From assembly GCA_963765585.1 (NCBI GenBank), contig CAVXXB010000003.1, positions 62,001 through 126,000 of the forward strand: DNA of 64,000 nucleotides, given 5' to 3'. Source of the DNA: CAVXXB01 sp963765585 (lineage in GTDB: Bacteria > Calditrichota > Calditrichia > JAJRVZ01). Positions 15,898 to 25,165 of this stretch are shown here, piece by piece (position 1 is the stretch's first letter; every line of letters starts with the position of its first letter). The translations under genes and the position numbers were made by a program. The notes under the pieces are model-generated. The model worked only from the letters and a program-made list of their open reading frames with translations, did no database searches and had not been told where the DNA came from.

Positions 15898-18174
15898 TCA
15901 TAATGCTTTAATTGCTTCCATAATAGCTTCTTTGGTAAGACCAAAATGCTCCCACACTTCATAATGACCTTCAGAAGGAGCGATTCTTGGATCTGTGATA
16001 CCAACATGCGCCATGGGTGTGTCAAATTGATTTCCATATCCGGCTACAAGATTGGCAAAACCACGCAAACCGGTTGTCGTTGTTCCGATTAAACCGTCTT
16101 CGATTGTAACAACTCCCTTTGAATATTTTTTAATCGTTGTTTCAATAAAATTTTCAGGTAACGGTAAACCATTAATAATAATCACATCCGTCGGTAAACC
16201 ATCAGTGTTTAATTCCTCTGCCGCATCTGCAGCCAAATGGGCCGGCGCACCCAGGGCCAAAATCACACGTCGTGCATTCGGGTATGTGCGAAAGATGGTT
16301 ACCGGATTCCATTCCTGATCTTTTTTCCACAACGCTTCAGAACCACCTTGCTGACTGAGTACCGGCAAATTATCCCTCGGTATGCCAATAATATGAGCGC
16401 CATAAAATTCGGCCGCATCTTTTACAGCCAAAAAGGCCGCACACGCATCAGCCGGGGCATAAAAGCGATGCAAATATGGAAGATAACCAATTGCCAGCGT
16501 AATCCAATCCAGACTCCATCCGGAAAAATGGTCCCGTCCTGTACACGCACCCACATGAGAAAGGTGAAATGTAACATTCAAACCTTCATTTATACCATTC
16601 AAATTTCGCTGATATCGCCACATTTCAAATCCTTCGCGGGCAATACCTTCATAAAAAGCGGCAAAAGTGGAAAACACATTAAACTGTGGCCCATGGCTGG
16701 CCACTGCCAATCCATTTGCCATTAAAGCCGATGCCTGTTCCTCAATACTCATTTCAAACTGATGATTTTCATCAAGATACGTACGCGCTTTATCCAGTTT
16801 GGTAGATGGATCCAGATCACAACTGACAATAAACACAGATTCAGGATGCGATTGTGCCACGGCTGCATAGGCTGACTGAACACCCGCCCGGGGGCTGACT
16901 TTACTGTCTACCTCAGGTAAATTTACACTACCAAGTATTTCTGGGTTGATAACCAGATTTTTTGTTCCTGGAGCAGAACGGGCGGTGGTAACAACCTCCA
17001 GTTTATCTGATTCTTCCAGCGACTTAAGAGCAGTCTTTTGATCGTCAGACATCTGGAGCATTGGATTATTGAGCACCGCCTGTAAATCACGTCCCTGCAT
17101 ATGACCGTCATGATGTCCTTTACCCCCACTGAGACCATTGACAAGAAATACACATTCGAGCATTGATTGCACATCACCAAAACTCATCAAGGCGCCTGGA
17201 ATCCAGATTTCTGTATCCATCTTAATTTGATTTTTCCCGGCAAGCTCAGCGACCTCAGCGGAAATACCATATTTTTCCCCGAGAACGTTTAAATCAACTT
17301 TTTCCTTAGAACCCGAAGAATATCCGGCTGGATAAATCAGACTCGGCCGACCCGATTGTGCCATTTTAAATGCTTCTTTATATGCCTTAAACAATCCCGC
17401 TTTATCATGAATGCTTTCTATCTCCAGAATTGAAATTCCCAGCGATTCGATAATAGGACGTGGATCTTTATCCATGATCATCTTATTTGATCCGCTGAAG
17501 CTGGATACCATTACGATGCATAATAAAAGTGATCGGAGCACCATGCAAATCCGCCCCATTAAAGCCATTCAACGCCTGACCGGATATCCAACCCGCATCG
17601 CCACAATGGGTAACAACCCAGGCATCCTGTCCGTAAATGGCCTTTTTCCCCAGGGCTTGTCCTGCGGCGGCAGGAACCATCACACCAAGACGCCCACCAT
17701 TTAACTGCGTACCTCCCGGGACCCAGGCCACATGGCCGGCAATATCCAATCCCTGGCGAAAATTTTGTATCACATATTCCGGATCCAGATAACCGTATGC
17801 CGCAAGTGTGCCATAGTATCCAATACTGGTATGGGCGTTTTCAATCGTATATTCTTTTTTCTCAAAATCGACTACGGCAAGTGTTAGCGCCAGAGCAGAA
17901 ATTAAATCCAACCCGCCACCCATATGATCCACTTCTTTTAATTTGGCCAGTTCCGAGACTGCTTTCACTGAAGTCCGGTCGGCATTAATTTCTAATGCAC
18001 GCAGGGTATTAACCTGCATCCGCAGATAAATCATCCACTTTGGTAATATCGATTTTAAAGGGTAAGTACATGCTCGAAATAAGTTTTTCACCTACATATT
18101 TTGATTTTTCAATTAGATTTTCATTTCGGCTTGGTTTGATCAGAGATATATTTTTTTTCAAAGGCACTCATCAT
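15898..18174 (-). pseudogene. transketolase interrupted by three frame breaks
   Basis: Read across three frames, the gene gives a transketolase of about 755 residues beginning at ATG 18174/18171 (MSAFEKKYISDQTKP) behind GAGG. Breaks are at about 18125-18135 (SDQTKP to NENLIEKSKYV), about 18018 (DDLSADAG to NTLRALEINADR) and about 17488 (HRNGIQL to SGSNKMIMDKD). Motifs: GHTSIGYY-like NAHTSIGYYGTL, HVAWVPGGTQ, the TPP/Mg site GDAGWISGQALNGFN, the middle-domain HVGACTGRDHFSGWS and the C-terminal domain RVILALGAPAHLA. It would transfer two-carbon units in the pentose-phosphate pathway. Each break is one base and the protein sequence is otherwise well preserved, which suggests errors or very recent damage. 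It follows apgM on the same strand. Confidence 0.82.
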
Positions 18175-18331
18175 GATCCTCAAATGTAGTTTATTCTTTC
18201 CTTTAGATCTGCTTTAATTATTTACCAGAACCCATCTTTTTCCTTTTAGCCCTGTTATCCTTTTCTCCCCAGCAATTCCAGATTAATTCGAATTACCATG
18301 GTGAATAGTCACTTACTAAAATCTAAAAAAC

Positions 18332-19546
18332 TTATGCACCATACTTCTGTATTCTACCAGCGGCAGCCAGAGCCTCAACAATGATATAGCGCATAGGCAT
18401 GCGACCCAAACCACCTTGTGCACAGTAAATTTCACCAAACTCAGAGGTCTGATCAGCCCGCACCATTTTATTATTTGCAAATAATAGTGCCGGGACCGGA
18501 TGCCAGCTGTGCGCGGCCATAACGGCCGGTGTGGAATGGTCACCGGTAATTAAAATAACTTCCGGGTTTAGCTGATCCAGATTCTTTACCCATTTATCAA
18601 CGGTCTCGATCACACCGACCTTGGCATCAAAATTTCCATCTTCGCCATAACTATCGGTCTTTTTAAAGTGGATAAAGAAGAAATCATATTTGTCATAATT
18701 TTCTTTTAATTGGTCAAACATGGCCTCATATGTATCCGGTCGTGGCAGAACATCCATACCGACCAATCTCGCCAAACCACGATACATAGGATATTGTGCA
18801 ATGGCCGCACAATGTATACCATATCTTTCTTCCATGGTCGCCAGGGGTTCATGTTTGGCAAATCCACGGGCAAGAATAAAGTTCGCCGGGCTTTCATCGC
18901 TAAGTACTTCTTTTGCCTTTGACAAAAATTCGTTTACATATTTTGCTGTTTTTTGTGATTCAGAATTGGTTCCTTTTGCTTCCAGAGGCGGTACGCCGGT
19001 TTGTTGTGAATCCGTATCATTGATACTGCCGCCAAGTCCATCGCCTCGGATTACTAATAATGCGCGATGCTCAGACTCTGTTTGCATGAAAAATTCAATA
19101 CCATCAGAAAGCGTAATCGATTCCTGCAATTTTTTACACAAACGTTCATTTATGTCTGTAGCAATTCTCCCGGCCCTGCGATCCGTGACATTACCTTTAT
19201 CGTCAATCGTACAAAAATTCAGACGGGCACATACATCACGACCGGTTACCGCGAAATCTACTCCCAGGGCAGATAATATTCCTCTACCCACATTATCGGC
19301 GATGGGATCATATCCAAACAGGGATAAGTGTGCCGGTCCTGATCCAGGTGTAATTCCATAGCCAATCGGGTCAAGCAAAGCCAGTGTGCCATCGGTTGCC
19401 ATCTTGTCCATATTGGGTGTATTTGCAGTTTCAAGTTCGGTTTTTCCCCCATGTTCTTTTGCCAGGCCACCAAGACCATCCATAATGATATATAAAATTT
19501 TTGAGTCATTTTTATGGATTAACGGTTGTAATATTTCTTGATTCAT
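18332..19546 (-). CDS. apgM: 2,3-bisphosphoglycerate-independent phosphoglycerate mutase, archaeal type
   Basis: 404 residues, the usual length of ApgM. The alkaline-phosphatase-fold motifs are seen in order: IIMDGLGG (metal Asp), ELETANTPNMD, GSGPAHLSLFGYDP with the nucleophile region, GRGILSALG, VTDRRAGR, FIHFKKTDSYGEDGNF, and ITGDHSTP (metal Asp and His). It interconverts 3- and 2-phosphoglycerate in glycolysis without a bisphosphoglycerate cofactor. The gene lies upstream of the transketolase on the same strand with about 160 nt between them, so a shared sugar-phosphate unit is possible. Confidence 0.93.
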   Translation of the reverse strand: MNQEILQPLIHKNDSKILYIIMDGLGGLAKEHGGKTELETANTPNMDKMATDGTLALLDPIGYGITPGSGPAHLSLFGYDPIADNVGRGILSALGVDFAVTGRDVCARLNFCTIDDKGNVTDRRAGRIATDINERLCKKLQESITLSDGIEFFMQTESEHRALLVIRGDGLGGSINDTDSQQTGVPPLEAKGTNSESQKTAKYVNEFLSKAKEVLSDESPANFILARGFAKHEPLATMEERYGIHCAAIAQYPMYRGLARLVGMDVLPRPDTYEAMFDQLKENYDKYDFFFIHFKKTDSYGEDGNFDAKVGVIETVDKWVKNLDQLNPEVILITGDHSTPAVMAAHSWHPVPALLFANNKMVRADQTSEFGEIYCAQGGLGRMPMRYIIVEALAAAGRIQKYGA

Positions 19547-19672
19547 AAATCACTCCATAATATTTTAGGATATCAAAGAAGATAAATATATTGATCATTT
19601 TATTCAACCGATATCCATATTTTAAATAGACATATTTTAGAATATTATTTATCTGGAGACTTGTAAATTAAT

Positions 19673-22090
19673 ATGGCCGTTATCATATCCGGAAAACATA
19701 TCACGCTTGCCGTTCGCGATCTTATTGGTCTTAATCCCAGATCATCCCGTACCTTGTCTTCATTTCCCTTACCTCAGCGGGGCATGCTTGGAAGAGATGC
19801 CCAGGTAAAGGTACAAAAACGTTCTCAACAAAAATATGGTCTGTTTCACAGAGAATATTCAGTCAGTGGTTTTTTAACCTGGAATGGGTATGATTTCACA
19901 ATTCAGGGACGTATCGATGGACTCTACGAATTAAAAGAGCGGGTGGAAGTTGAGGAAATCAAATCGGTTATTCTGACATCAAAGGAATTCAATTCTCTGA
20001 ATATTGAAAAATACCCGGAATTTAGCGAGCAACTTCTTTTTTATTGTTATCTCCTTTATCTCCAGGATGGCGCCCGGGAGATCAGGCCATATCTGACATT
20101 AATAAATATAGTTAATGATAAGGAACGAATGTTTCCGCTGAATTTTTCCCCTCTTGCCATTGAAAACTTGCTATTCAATCGCCTGCAACTGATTATTGAA
20201 AAAATTCTATATGAAGAAAAACTTAGAATAAATAAACAGAAAAAATTTTCCAGTCTGAAGTTTGATCTCAAAGAAGAACGACCGCAACAAAACAAAATGA
20301 TGGAGGTCGTTCGGGACTCCCTTTCTTCACAAAAACACTTAATGATTTCGGCCCCAACCGGCACAGGCAAAACGGCCGGGGCCATAATTCCGGCATTGGA
20401 ATATGCCATCACCGAAGGCAAGAAACTTTTTTATTGCACATCGAAAAATACGCAACAGGAAATAGTACAACAAACGCTACAGCCGTTAAAGAGTAGTGAT
20501 GCTGAAATCACCGCTTTGTTTTTACGATCCGTTCAAAAAATGTGTGTGAATGATGTCTTTTTTTGTCATGAGGATTATTGCCCATACGCAAAAGACTATC
20601 GCGATCGCTTATCCGGTTCAAACGCCATTGATACGCTGCTACAGGACAAATTGATACTCCCTGACAAAATTATTAAAGAGGGCCGGAATCAAAAATTGTG
20701 CCCGGCCGAACTGATGCTGGATGTTGCCATCCATTGTGATGTGATTGTGGGGGACTATAATTATGTTTTTGATCCAACGGTATATTTACGCAGAATATTT
20801 AATCAAAAAGATTATTCCGATTGGATATTAATTATTGATGAGGCGCATAATTTATATCAGCGTGGGTTGGGTTATTACTCACCTCAATTGAGCCGGAAAC
20901 AGCTTCGTTCGCTGATTAAAGATCATGCGTCAAAAAAAACAAAAGTATATAAAGATATCATATCCATACTCCGAAAAATTGATAACAGCTATGATGATAT
21001 TTTAAAGGATGCAGCTGCCTGGCACCCGGGAGATCAGTTCTGTGATATTACACTGGATCTGAAATTATGGGAAACATATAATTCTGCGTATGAAACCGCA
21101 TTTATAAAATACCTGATCCATAAAGTGAAGAAAAAAATAGTTGTACAGAATGATCCTTTTGAAGATTTTTATTACGCTCTGCGCCGGTTTATACAAATCA
21201 CACGTCTGAATGAAGATATCTATAAATTATATCTGGATGCCGCCGGCGGCGGGATATTAAACATACAGTGCTGTGATCCCTCATCTCCCCTGGGTCAGAG
21301 AATCGATGGATTTCATTCTGTAATCGCAATGTCAGCTACACTGGATCCTATTACGTATTATCAGGAAGTGCTTGGCTTTCCCCAGGACCAGACAGATCAG
21401 ATAGTGCTGGACTCCCCCTTCCCCGTCCAAAACAGAAAAATGATCATTATCCCCAATGTCTCCACAAAATTCAGCAAACGACATGATGCTTTTCCGGCAT
21501 ATGCCAGGATTATAAAGGAAATCGTAGCCATTAAACCCGGTAATTATTTGATTTTCTTTCCGAGCTTTGAATTCATGCAAAATGTAAACTTGTTTTTGGG
21601 TTCGCTTCCTTTTGAACGAATGTTACAGCGGCCAAGAATGTCGGATATAGAACGCGAGGAATATCTTGATGCATTACGTGATCCGGATTCGCCTCGTCTG
21701 TTACTTGCGGTTATGGGGGGAATTTTCTCTGAAGGGGTGGATTATCTGGGTGATATGTGTATTGGTGTTATCCTTTTCAGTCCGGCATTACCCCAGGTTA
21801 ATTATGCCCGCGAACTGATCCGTGACTATTATGAGACCAGGCAGGGAAACGGGTTTGAATACGCTTATATATATCCAGGAATTAACAAGGTGATACAGGC
21901 AGCCGGACGTTTGATCCGTTCGCATCAGGATAAAGGAATAATTGTTCTTGTAGGGGAGAGATTTGCTGAAGAGCAAATAAATTCGCTACTACCGGATTAC
22001 TGGTTTAAAACACCGGAAAGTTTGGTGGTTACCGAAGATTATGTGAAAGAGATACAGAATTTTTGGGAATTTTTGGAGGTTGGTAAATAG
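19673..22090 (+). CDS. XPD/DinG-like iron-sulfur helicase with N-terminal PD-(D/E)XK nuclease-like domain
   Basis: 805 residues. The N-terminal 190 residues look like a Cas4/RecB-type domain: GRIDGLY near residue 80, followed by VEVEEIKSV near 97, giving the D...ExK pattern, and a helix with EFSEQLLFYCYLL. The helicase follows: Walker A SAPTGTGKT from 226, DEAH box IIDEAHNLY at 389, SATLDP, and the late GRLIRSHQDKG motif VI. Between motifs Ia and II there are four cysteines at 291, 298, 303 and about 343 (KMCVND, FFCHEDYCP, KLCPAEL), as in the 4Fe-4S domain of XPD, DinG and Rad3. Such helicases unwind DNA 5' to 3' in repair. The nuclease domain is expected to lack a Cas4-type cysteine cluster; I see none in it. 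The gene stands alone. Confidence 0.86.
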   Translation: MAVIISGKHITLAVRDLIGLNPRSSRTLSSFPLPQRGMLGRDAQVKVQKRSQQKYGLFHREYSVSGFLTWNGYDFTIQGRIDGLYELKERVEVEEIKSVILTSKEFNSLNIEKYPEFSEQLLFYCYLLYLQDGAREIRPYLTLINIVNDKERMFPLNFSPLAIENLLFNRLQLIIEKILYEEKLRINKQKKFSSLKFDLKEERPQQNKMMEVVRDSLSSQKHLMISAPTGTGKTAGAIIPALEYAITEGKKLFYCTSKNTQQEIVQQTLQPLKSSDAEITALFLRSVQKMCVNDVFFCHEDYCPYAKDYRDRLSGSNAIDTLLQDKLILPDKIIKEGRNQKLCPAELMLDVAIHCDVIVGDYNYVFDPTVYLRRIFNQKDYSDWILIIDEAHNLYQRGLGYYSPQLSRKQLRSLIKDHASKKTKVYKDIISILRKIDNSYDDILKDAAAWHPGDQFCDITLDLKLWETYNSAYETAFIKYLIHKVKKKIVVQNDPFEDFYYALRRFIQITRLNEDIYKLYLDAAGGGILNIQCCDPSSPLGQRIDGFHSVIAMSATLDPITYYQEVLGFPQDQTDQIVLDSPFPVQNRKMIIIPNVSTKFSKRHDAFPAYARIIKEIVAIKPGNYLIFFPSFEFMQNVNLFLGSLPFERMLQRPRMSDIEREEYLDALRDPDSPRLLLAVMGGIFSEGVDYLGDMCIGVILFSPALPQVNYARELIRDYYETRQGNGFEYAYIYPGINKVIQAAGRLIRSHQDKGIIVLVGERFAEEQINSLLPDYWFKTPESLVVTEDYVKEIQNFWEFLEVGK

Positions 22091-22142
22091 GTTCCTTTTT
22101 AGTTTTTGGGGGAGCGGTGAATAAGATTTTTTAAGACTAAAT

Positions 22143-22279
22143 TACCCCAAGATTAATCTTGGGGTAAGCAAAAAAGTAATTATTGAGATGATAGAATTTT
22201 ATAATTTTATTTTGGATATGCAGTTTTTTGGTCTATCACCCAAGTATCTCCCCGTTCCAAGGTTAAACCTTGGAACGGG
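22143..22279. repeat. two long palindromes between convergent genes
   Basis: 22143-22166 is a perfect 24-bp palindrome with 12-bp arms (taccccaagatt). 22251-22279 has 13-bp arms (cccgttccaaggt) around taa. They fill most of the 200-nt gap between the helicase and outer-membrane protein genes and could act as two-way transcription barriers, although T-runs are short. Confidence 0.6.
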
Positions 22280-22290
22280 AGATTAAATTT

Positions 22291-23880
22291 TTAAAACGCG
22301 AAAACCGTCTGAATATTCGTAGTCCGGATAGTCTCATCCGGCCCACTGATTAGTCCATCTCCATTAAGATCTTTATAGGTTTCACGATAATCCAGTACCA
22401 GCGCAGCGCCTCCTGCAATTTCATAATGCAGTCTCGCGCCGAGAATCGTTCCTTCGGTTTTATTGAAGAGATCGTCTGCATTTTGCTGATAAAAATAAGC
22501 GCCTGCTTTCTTAATTTTCGGTACAAAGGAAGTATTCAGATCAAGATCCATCCGCAGGGTATTTACCTTAATGCCGTTTCCCGACATTCTTTGATAATCG
22601 GCACCAAATATCATTACATTCCATAAATTGAAATCAGCACCGGCCACATATCCCTGCAGTCGCGTATCAATCATATGCAACTGCTCACGTTTTGTGATGG
22701 TATACAGATCCCCGGCTCCGGTTGAATCTACAACAGAAACGCGATCCAGCTCATAGGTAGTACTAAAATATTCCGGAGCAAAGCGCTCTTCCTGAATCCG
22801 GTGCTCGGCAAAGAAGTTCATAAATCCTACTTTACCGCGAACGCCGGGAAGAGTATAACCCCAGCCACCGCCATAACCAAACTTTGCCGCCTGTGCATAT
22901 GCAGTCAGCTCAAAGGTCTTATTCTGAATAAACGGATAACCGATATCAGCAGCAAATGCAATCTGTTCTTTATTGGGAGCCTGGTCAATCGTCATCGGTA
23001 TTGGTTTTAAAAGGCCTTCATTAAAAAAGAGGTCATTATTTTGAATAAAGGGATTTTGGCTATTATCTGTATAGCCGTTGCCGTCACGATCGGGATCCCA
23101 GTAATCTGCTACACCATTGCCATCACTATCAACGGCCTGACGCCCGGTTCCCGGTGTATCGGGAAAATCATCCAGTGCATCCGGAATACCATCTCCATCC
23201 CGGTCTCTCAACGTGGCATACTGATTGCGATCATAAACAACGCTGGCTCCCAATTCCAGTTTACCTAAAAATCTATAACCAACCCGTCCGGCAAATAAGC
23301 CACCTTTTTTACGTCCCAACTCATTAAAATCATTCATCATGATGTCGGCTACAAAGCCGCCGGTGTCTATTCCAATGGTCATACCGGTACGAATTACACT
23401 GGGGTATTGTATCGTATTGCAATAGCGGTTCATTAAAATACCATATCCCAGTCGGTAGTTATTTATCGCGCCAACGCGGGCATAAAACGGATCCCCTTTG
23501 TGTGCCCAGCGGATGTAATATATCTTCTCAAGAATATCATTGGCAGAATCCCAGTTATCTGTACGGATATTGCCATTTTCATCAATAAAAATACGCAGAT
23601 CCAGAGCGATACCAAACTTTCCGGCGGAGAACTCCGGCATGAAACTGATTTGTGTATGAATTTTATCATCAATGGTCACCGCACCAACTGAAAAGCCAAA
23701 TCCAAACGGTGCATCGCCCTCTTTTGGAAAGGGCAGGTACTCATCTTGCTCAGATTCCTGTTTTGCATCAGAGGTTTTTTCATCTTCCTGATTTAAACCC
23801 GGAAGTAGTGCAGAACCTGAAGACTGGCCGAAACCGGAAACAACTAAAAGCACTAAACTAAGGATGATTAAATATCGCAT
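22291..23880 (-). CDS. predicted outer-membrane beta-barrel protein with calcium-binding DxDGDG repeats
   Basis: 529 residues with a clear signal peptide (MRYLIILSLVLLVVSGFGQ). After an acidic linker the sequence alternates short amphipathic strands typical of a barrel and ends in an aromatic residue (TVFAF). A loop at about residues 220-285 has thrombospondin-type-3-like calcium motifs: RDGDGIPDALDDFPD and DSDGNGVADYWDPDRDG. A further DLNGDGLISGPDE motif lies near the C-terminus. I expect a surface porin-like or structural barrel but do not recognise a named family. It stands alone; a gatctcctatatc region upstream gives a modest ribosome-binding site. Confidence 0.65.
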   Translation of the reverse strand: MRYLIILSLVLLVVSGFGQSSGSALLPGLNQEDEKTSDAKQESEQDEYLPFPKEGDAPFGFGFSVGAVTIDDKIHTQISFMPEFSAGKFGIALDLRIFIDENGNIRTDNWDSANDILEKIYYIRWAHKGDPFYARVGAINNYRLGYGILMNRYCNTIQYPSVIRTGMTIGIDTGGFVADIMMNDFNELGRKKGGLFAGRVGYRFLGKLELGASVVYDRNQYATLRDRDGDGIPDALDDFPDTPGTGRQAVDSDGNGVADYWDPDRDGNGYTDNSQNPFIQNNDLFFNEGLLKPIPMTIDQAPNKEQIAFAADIGYPFIQNKTFELTAYAQAAKFGYGGGWGYTLPGVRGKVGFMNFFAEHRIQEERFAPEYFSTTYELDRVSVVDSTGAGDLYTITKREQLHMIDTRLQGYVAGADFNLWNVMIFGADYQRMSGNGIKVNTLRMDLDLNTSFVPKIKKAGAYFYQQNADDLFNKTEGTILGARLHYEIAGGAALVLDYRETYKDLNGDGLISGPDETIRTTNIQTVFAF

Positions 23881-24053
23881 ATGATCTCCTATATCCTTTA
23901 ATGTGAGTTCCCGAGAATATCTCAGAAACGAGGAATTTATTATTCTGGTTTTACCGATATTTTCGGCAAAAAATCGATGGATGTGAATATTTCTTTAAAT
24001 TTGGTCTAAAATATTTTACCCATTAACCTATTTTCCTTTTAACCTTTTGCTAT

Positions 24054-24088
24054 AAAAAAAAGGCTGCCCTGATATCAGAACAGCCTTT
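24054..24088 (-). terminator. rho-independent terminator behind the DHOD-like gene
   Basis: On the minus strand the hairpin arms aaggctg and cagcctt, strengthened by an inner ctgat/atcag pairing, are followed by a run of about eight T. It lies 20-55 nt after the stop codon at 24110 and ends the PFOR-linked transcription unit. Confidence 0.85.
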
Positions 24089-24109
24089 GTGCAATCACTT
24101 TAAAGTAAA

Positions 24110-25099
24110 CTAGATATAGCTCTTCAGCACCCGCATATAATTGGCGCGCTCAAATGCAGCCGGTTCGGGAACTGATTTATGGCTCATGCTGCCCTTCATC
24201 TGCTCAACCGACTCATATTCATGATCTTCCATCCATTTACGCATGTCATCAAGAATAGTCGTAATTCTACCGATCCCATGTTGAAAAAGTACCGCACAGA
24301 GCATAGTAACATCCGCACCAGCCATAATCATTTTCAACACATCTTCAGCCGTATGAATACCGGATGTTGCGGCAATATTTGCTTTAATCTTTCCATACAA
24401 AATGGCCACCCAGCGCAACGGTAAACGCATCGACTCCGAAGAACTCAGTACCAGATTTGGAACCACTTCCAGATTTTCCAGATCGATATCCGGCTGATAA
24501 AAACGATTAAACAGAACCAGACCATCCACACCCTCTTCATCAAATTTCTTTGCCATAGAAGACAGGGATGTAAAGAACGGTGATAATTTCATTGCCACAG
24601 GAATCGTAACGACTTTTTTAATTTCTCGAAGAATTTCAACATAATTTTCTTCGATAACTCTGCTATCTTTATCAGGATCTGTGGCAAGATAGTAAGTGTT
24701 CAGTTCAATAGCGTCTGCCCCGGCCTGTTGCATTTTGCGGGCATATTCGATCCATCCGCCGGTTGACACGCCATTCAAACTGGCAATTACCGGAAAGTCA
24801 ACCGCTTCTTTAGACTTACGGATATGCTCCAGATATTCATCGGGACCAAAATTATACATATCACTATCAGGGAAATAACTGAGAGATTCAGCAAAACTTT
24901 CAGTTCCTTGTGACAGATAGTGATCAATTTCATTTTTTTCGTGAAGGATCTGCTCTTCAAAGAGAGATTCCAATACCACCGCACCAGCGCCTGCATCCTC
25001 CATTAGTTTTATCGAGGCTTCATCCCTCGATAAAGGAGACGCGGAAGGCACCAGGGGATTTTTAAGTTTTTTACCCAGGTAAGTTGTACTTAAATCCAT
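24110..25099 (-). CDS. dihydroorotate-dehydrogenase-like FMN protein
   Basis: 329 residues of the DHOD-like TIM-barrel group (MDLSTTYLGKKLKNPLVPSASPLS, VIASLNGVS, AIELNTYYL, MKLSPFF, LVLFNRFYQPD, ATSGIHTAEDV, GADVTMLCA). It lacks the catalytic Cys/Ser loop pattern of true pyrimidine-pathway DHODs as far as I can see, and no pyr genes are near. Stand-alone relatives of this type are often found next to pyruvate:ferredoxin oxidoreductase, as here, where it lies 66 nt downstream of nifJ on the same strand. I infer a redox partner or quality-control role linked to that enzyme; the real reaction is unknown. Confidence 0.82.
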   Translation of the reverse strand: MDLSTTYLGKKLKNPLVPSASPLSRDEASIKLMEDAGAGAVVLESLFEEQILHEKNEIDHYLSQGTESFAESLSYFPDSDMYNFGPDEYLEHIRKSKEAVDFPVIASLNGVSTGGWIEYARKMQQAGADAIELNTYYLATDPDKDSRVIEENYVEILREIKKVVTIPVAMKLSPFFTSLSSMAKKFDEEGVDGLVLFNRFYQPDIDLENLEVVPNLVLSSSESMRLPLRWVAILYGKIKANIAATSGIHTAEDVLKMIMAGADVTMLCAVLFQHGIGRITTILDDMRKWMEDHEYESVEQMKGSMSHKSVPEPAAFERANYMRVLKSYI

Positions 25100-25165
25100 T
25101 CTAACTACCTTTCTTTATTTGATTTTTTTATATTTCTATAAACGATAACGTCAATTTATTTATCA

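Noticed and set aside
18120..18174. TGA after SDQTKPK in the transketolase start as a second selenocysteine codon
   Set aside because: Reading through TGA in that frame gives no family sequence; the match continues in a shifted frame, so this is an indel.
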